Positions 5,571 through 8,125 of a stretch of DNA of 8,125 nucleotides are shown in pieces. This stretch comes from Candidatus Pacearchaeota archaeon (GTDB lineage Archaea; Nanobdellota; Nanobdellia; Pacearchaeales; GW2011-AR1). A model generated the notes under the pieces. The model worked only from the letters and a program-made list of their open reading frames with translations. It was not told the DNA's origin and did no database searches. The stretch spans positions 1-8,125 of the forward strand of contig JACPLS010000081.1 of the NCBI GenBank assembly GCA_016186375.1. Direction: 5' to 3'. The stretch's first letter is position 1, and each line of letters begins with the position of its first letter. A program made the translations under genes and the position numbers.

Positions 5571-5594
5571 AGATCGTTATTGTTTGATATATTA

Positions 5595-6509
5595 ATGAAA
5601 CTAAAACACTTTTATGAATCTCAACAACTTGAGCCAGATATTATTAATGAATTTTTCAATAGAGCTGATTTATTAAGGACACAGAATTCTCTACAAATAT
5701 TAAAGGGAAAGGTTCTTGCAACATTATTTTATGAACCAAGTACAAGAACAAGATTAAGTTTCGAAGTAGCTATGCTCAAACTAGGAGGAAACATTATTAG
5801 CACAGAAAATGCTCGAGAATTTTCATCGGCGGTTAAGGGAGAATCGATTGAAGACACAATAAGAGTTGTTTCAAAATATGTTGATTGCATTGTTATAAGA
5901 CATTTTGAAGATGGAGCTGCCAGGAAGGCAGCTGAAGTTAGTTCTGTTCCGGTAATTAATGCTGGTGATGGTAAGGGCCAACATCCTACTCAAGCTCTCT
6001 TGGATTTATATACTATTTATAAAGAGCTTGGAAAGATAGATTGTTTAAAGATTGCTATGGTGGGAGATTTAGCTAACGGGAGAACTGCTCGTTCTCTTTG
6101 TTATTTACTTGGAAAATTTAAAAATAATGAAATAATTTTTATCTCTCCAGAAAATTTAAAGATGAGATACGACATTAAAGAGTATTTATTAAGACATAAT
6201 GTAAAATTTTCTGAAGAAAAAGATTTAGACAAGGTTCTCCCAAATGTTGATATAATTTATATGACTAGAATTCAAAAAGAGAGAATTACATTAGATGATT
6301 ATGAGAAAGCAAAAGGAAAATATGTAATTGATTTATCAAATTTTCATATCATTAAGCATTCTTCCAGAATTTTGCATCCTCTTCCTAAAATTGATGAAAT
6401 TAAATTACCTACTAAAATTGAGCACTCTGATCAAAGAGTCGCTTATTTTCGTCAAGCCGAAAATGGGCTGTATATCAGAATGGCTCTTCTTATTCATCTT
6501 CTTACTTAA
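5595..6509 (+). CDS. pyrB: Aspartate carbamoyltransferase catalytic subunit
   Basis: Catalyses carbamoyl phosphate plus aspartate to N-carbamoyl-aspartate, the committed step of pyrimidine synthesis, in the cytosol as a trimer. The 304 residues match the family length of about 300. The carbamoyl-phosphate loop STRTR is at 49-53 (in FYEPSTRTRLSFE). The mobile 80s loop has Ser78 and Lys81 (SSAVKGES). Arg102 and the HPTQ motif (130-133) follow. The aspartate domain has RIQ (225-227) and HPLP (261-264), then DQRVAYFRQAENGLYIRM near the end. All the key residues expected from the E. coli enzyme are present. No pyrI regulatory subunit is adjacent, although in many archaea it follows pyrB directly. 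The TTG at 5580 would add five residues but fits the promoter badly. It is probably a single-gene transcript. Confidence 0.95.
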   Translation: MKLKHFYESQQLEPDIINEFFNRADLLRTQNSLQILKGKVLATLFYEPSTRTRLSFEVAMLKLGGNIISTENAREFSSAVKGESIEDTIRVVSKYVDCIVIRHFEDGAARKAAEVSSVPVINAGDGKGQHPTQALLDLYTIYKELGKIDCLKIAMVGDLANGRTARSLCYLLGKFKNNEIIFISPENLKMRYDIKEYLLRHNVKFSEEKDLDKVLPNVDIIYMTRIQKERITLDDYEKAKGKYVIDLSNFHIIKHSSRILHPLPKIDEIKLPTKIEHSDQRVAYFRQAENGLYIRMALLIHLLT

Positions 6510-6628
6510 ACAAAGAAACTCTATTCAATGAGCTATTAAACTCAAAAGAAATTAATTAATTGGCTTGAAAGTTTCCTAAGTATAAATCTGAGAGATAAAG
6601 ATAAGCCGAAAGAAAGACGAGAATTTTA

Positions 6629-6651
6629 TTGTTACTTTAAAAAAGTAACAA
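6629..6651. repeat. Perfect 10-bp inverted repeat upstream of the 94-aa gene
   Basis: TTGTTACTTT (6629-6638) and its exact complement AAAGTAACAA (6642-6651) are separated by three A residues. The dyad ends just before the BRE/TATA of the next gene, the position of an activator or repressor operator. As RNA it could form a hairpin after pyrB, but there is no T-tract after it, so an intrinsic-terminator role is less convincing. Confidence 0.55.
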
Positions 6652-6652
6652 A

Positions 6653-6667
6653 TGGAAAGATTTAAAT
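6653..6667 (+). promoter_or_regulatory. BRE/TATA promoter of the 94-aa gene
   Basis: TGGAAAGATTTAAAT has a purine-rich BRE followed by a TATA box centred about 27 nt upstream of ATG 6690. This supports that ATG over the internal Met codon at 6702. Confidence 0.55.
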
Positions 6668-6689
6668 AGTTTAACGCTCTATTTAATTT

Positions 6690-6974
6690 ATGTTAAACAA
6701 AATGCTAGTAATTTATAGAAAAGGTGATTGGGATCCAAATGAAGAAAGTGTTAAATTTATTGCTATACACACTGGAAGAAAAATTCCGTATGTCTTTAGA
6801 ACTTATGAGTCTATTAGAGATTTACCAGCTCAAGGTGTTGTTAGCGAGCAATGGGGAAGCGGTGAACCATTAGAATTAATTTCTGATGTATTCATTTCTC
6901 CGATAAAAGCTGCTAGAAATATTTTTGAGTTTAAGGAATGCGAAACTTATGAAGAATTTATGAAATGTCTTTAA
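6690..6974 (+). CDS. Unknown protein, 94 aa
   Basis: I do not recognise this protein. It has no signal peptide, membrane segment or Cys motif and looks like a compact soluble alpha/beta domain. An N-terminal strand (MLVIYRKGDWD) is followed by helix/strand alternation (EESVKFIAIHTGRKIPYVFRT), a Gly-rich turn with two acidic residues (EQWGSGEP) and a C-terminal helix (KECETYEEFMKCL). A clear promoter at leaderless distance and a neighbouring inverted repeat argue for a real, regulated gene. Its end is 30 bp from the end of the convergent nuclease-like gene. A second Met four codons in (6702) is a possible alternative start. Confidence 0.65.
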   Translation: MLNKMLVIYRKGDWDPNEESVKFIAIHTGRKIPYVFRTYESIRDLPAQGVVSEQWGSGEPLELISDVFISPIKAARNIFEFKECETYEEFMKCL

Positions 6975-7004
6975 TTCTCGAATCCTCAGAGACTAAACTA
7001 TAAA

Positions 7005-7502
7005 TTAAGTAAATAATTTTGAAAATAGCCTCTCTAAAGAATCGTCTTCCGCAATTTGTATAAATTCTTTAATTGGAATTGGAAAAAAGAACTCGCCTGA
7101 TTTTGATGAAGCTTTTTTTGTAACACCGGATTCCAAGACTTTTGATAATGGTATCCAAAGCCATGTTTTGAAACCAAATTCTTCATTTGAAATTGCATAC
7201 CATATATGCATATTAAACTTCCTTTGGAGTGTTGAATATAATTTAGCTTCTAATGCATCTATAGGAAAACTTTCATGTAATTTTGTGATTTTTCTATACT
7301 TTACATCTACAAAAATAAAACCAAAATTAGGAATCAATATTAAGAAGTCTGGCCTTTTTCCGCTTAATGTTTCTTTGAAAGATTTTGAGAAATTTTCACT
7401 CTCTTGTCTAATGTATAAATATGGGATTCTGTGTTTGTCTAGCCAATCTTTAAAATTCTTTTCGGTTTCCCTGCCTTTTTCTATTTTATCAATTACTTCC
7501 AT
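7005..7502 (-). CDS. PD-(D/E)XK nuclease-fold protein, 165 aa
   Basis: A probable member of the PD-(D/E)XK nuclease superfamily. The N-terminal helix carries Glu12/Glu14 (GRETEKNFKDWL). Next come a strand, Pro51-Asp52 (GKRPDFLILIP) and Asp66-Val67-Lys68 (GFIFVDVKYRK), the expected E...PD...DxK arrangement with the usual hydrophobic strands between. A later conserved-looking segment is HIWYAISNEEFGFKTWLWIP. The length is that of a single nuclease domain. The sequence gives no sign of the substrate: it could act in DNA repair, recombination or defence, or be a stand-alone relative of restriction enzymes. It is transcribed away from the rRNA operon. The start is supported by a TATA box 27 nt upstream. 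The fold is likely; the biological role is unknown. Confidence 0.7.
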   Translation of the reverse strand: MEVIDKIEKGRETEKNFKDWLDKHRIPYLYIRQESENFSKSFKETLSGKRPDFLILIPNFGFIFVDVKYRKITKLHESFPIDALEAKLYSTLQRKFNMHIWYAISNEEFGFKTWLWIPLSKVLESGVTKKASSKSGEFFFPIPIKEFIQIAEDDSLERLFSKLFT

Positions 7503-7523
7503 TATTTTAATAAGCTTTATTAA

Positions 7524-7531
7524 TATTTATT
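7524..7531 (-). promoter_or_regulatory. TATA-like promoter of the PD-(D/E)XK gene
   Basis: On the minus strand the sequence ATAAATA lies about 27 nt before the ATG at 7502. The whole surrounding stretch is AT-rich, so the exact box is uncertain. Confidence 0.4.
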
Positions 7532-7634
7532 ACTATCTGTTCTTTGTAATAAACATTTATAGATTTGATTGGATGATTTTCTGATTTTTTACTAAATTAT
7601 TAATTATCTCGACGCGTTTTCCCTCGTGAAAAAA

Positions 7635-7650
7635 CGAAAGGTTTATATAC
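7635..7650 (+). promoter_or_regulatory. Strong BRE/TATA promoter of the rRNA operon
   Basis: CGAAAGG followed by TTTATATAC is a near-consensus archaeal core promoter. The predicted transcription start is near 7670-7675. No open reading frame follows; the transcript leads into 16S rRNA about 220 nt downstream. Confidence 0.75.
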
Positions 7651-7671
7651 CTCTTTCTTACTAACTTTATT

Positions 7672-7894
7672 ACCAAAATGTTAACGTTGATGAGTGCCTT
7701 AATGTTCACAGTTCGAAATGCTCTGCTTATTAATTATGTAGAGCACTCGACGACATCGCATATTAAGGTATGAGGTATGCGAGTACAGTTTTAGTTCTAT
7801 ACTTTAAAGTAAAAAACAAATGTCGCAAGTCAAAAGCAGGAGGTTTGAGTGAAGTTGTATTTCTTGCCAAATGCAACAAAAGCATTTTATGCTA
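7672..7894 (+). other. Transcribed leader of the rRNA operon (pre-16S 5' flank)
   Basis: About 220 nt lie between the promoter and 16S rRNA, with no gene. The leader can fold. GTGCCTTAATGT (7694-7705) pairs with ATATTAAGGTAT (7760-7771), using three G-U pairs, and encloses a hairpin TGCTCT/AGAGCA (7719-7724 with 7740-7745). CGCATA (7757-7762) can alternatively pair with TATGCG (7776-7781). These are probably processing structures. The long stem that brackets archaeal 16S needs the 3' flank, which is outside the window. Confidence 0.5.
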
Positions 7895-8125
7895 AATCCA
7901 GTTTATCCTGCTGGCGGCTGCGGCTATCTGGTTTGCACTTAGACATGCAAGTCTTTCTTTTTGTTCGTAAGAATGAGGAGAAGGCGTACCGCTCAGTAAC
8001 ACGTAGCTAACCTGCCCTCGAGCCCATAATACCGTCGGGAAACTGACGCTAATGATGGATAGATGATGTTTTCTGGAATGATTTATCATTGAAAGCTGGC
8101 GCGAGGATGGGGCTGCGGCTGATTA
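7895..8125 (+). rRNA. 16S ribosomal RNA, 5' part (runs off the window)
   Basis: The start TCCAGTTTATCCTGCTGG corresponds to the archaeal 16S 5' end. It is followed by GGCTATC, TTAGACATGCAAGTC, the conserved CGCTCAGTAACACGTAGCTAACCTGCCCTCGAG-type region near 7990-8020 and helix sequences up to the window end. Helix 1 forms from CCAG (7898-7901) and CTGG (7911-7914). The G-C pair usual in archaea (E. coli 11/23) is an A-U pair here, and the usual G at E. coli position 15 is U (7904). The exact first base is approximate. The divergence fits a DPANN lineage. The open reading frame on the opposite strand here is spurious. Confidence 0.93.

Noticed and set aside
6510..6689. tRNA or C/D-box RNA in the gap after pyrB.
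   Set aside because: No T-loop sequence, cloverleaf or paired C/D boxes could be found; only the inverted repeat and the promoter are supported.
7168..7584. 138-codon open frame on the + strand.
   Set aside because: It lies opposite the PD-(D/E)XK gene, which has recognisable motifs and a promoter; this frame has neither.
7892..8089. 65-codon open frame on the minus strand.
   Set aside because: It is antisense to conserved 16S rRNA sequence.
1..8125. CRISPR array or other direct-repeat array.
   Set aside because: No regularly spaced repeats were seen on reading the whole window.

Overview
The window looks like chromosomal DNA of an archaeon, most likely a small-genome DPANN lineage (Woesearchaeota/Pacearchaeota-like). 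The evidence is: AT-rich coding DNA; archaeal BRE/TATA promoters about 25-30 nt upstream of most start codons; an archaeal-type ribosomal protein S2 with a long charged N-terminal extension; and the 5' part of a divergent archaeal 16S rRNA gene at the right edge. The phylum is an inference; the domain Archaea is well supported.

The left part (1-3430) is an accessory island. It opens with the 3' part of an IS481-like element (1 to about 677), whose transposase has the first two catalytic Asp residues but Gly where the catalytic Glu should be. Next is a restriction-modification cassette: a HinP1I-like restriction endonuclease (728-1516, +) meeting tail to tail, with a 3-bp gap, a beta-class amino-methyltransferase of N4-cytosine/N6-adenine type (1520-2296, -). 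The methyltransferase is preceded in its own transcript by a 47-residue zinc-ribbon protein (2301-2444, -). The cassette is closed on the right by an IS6/IS240-like transposase (2552-3430, +). Two insertion elements around an R-M module suggest it was acquired horizontally or is being remodelled.

The middle part (3427-6974) holds host genes, mostly separate transcription units: a small unknown acidic/basic protein (69 aa, -), ribosomal protein S2 (+), a membrane-anchored protein of unknown function (+), the aspartate carbamoyltransferase catalytic subunit PyrB (+), and a 94-aa unknown protein (+) whose promoter carries a perfect 10-bp inverted repeat.

The right part (7005-8125) contains a PD-(D/E)XK nuclease-fold protein on the minus strand. 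It is followed by a strong rRNA promoter, a structured rRNA leader of about 220 nt and the first ~231 nt of 16S rRNA, which runs off the window. The 16S start departs from the canonical archaeal primer sequence, with one compensated base pair in helix 1 and one uncompensated change.

The most notable points are: the HinP1I-like nuclease with an altered catalytic motif, paired with an amino-methyltransferase instead of the 5-methylcytosine enzyme known for HinP1I; the linked zinc-ribbon gene; and the near-universal leaderless promoter spacing, with a probable exception inside the methyltransferase operon where a Shine-Dalgarno-like sequence overlaps the upstream stop codon.
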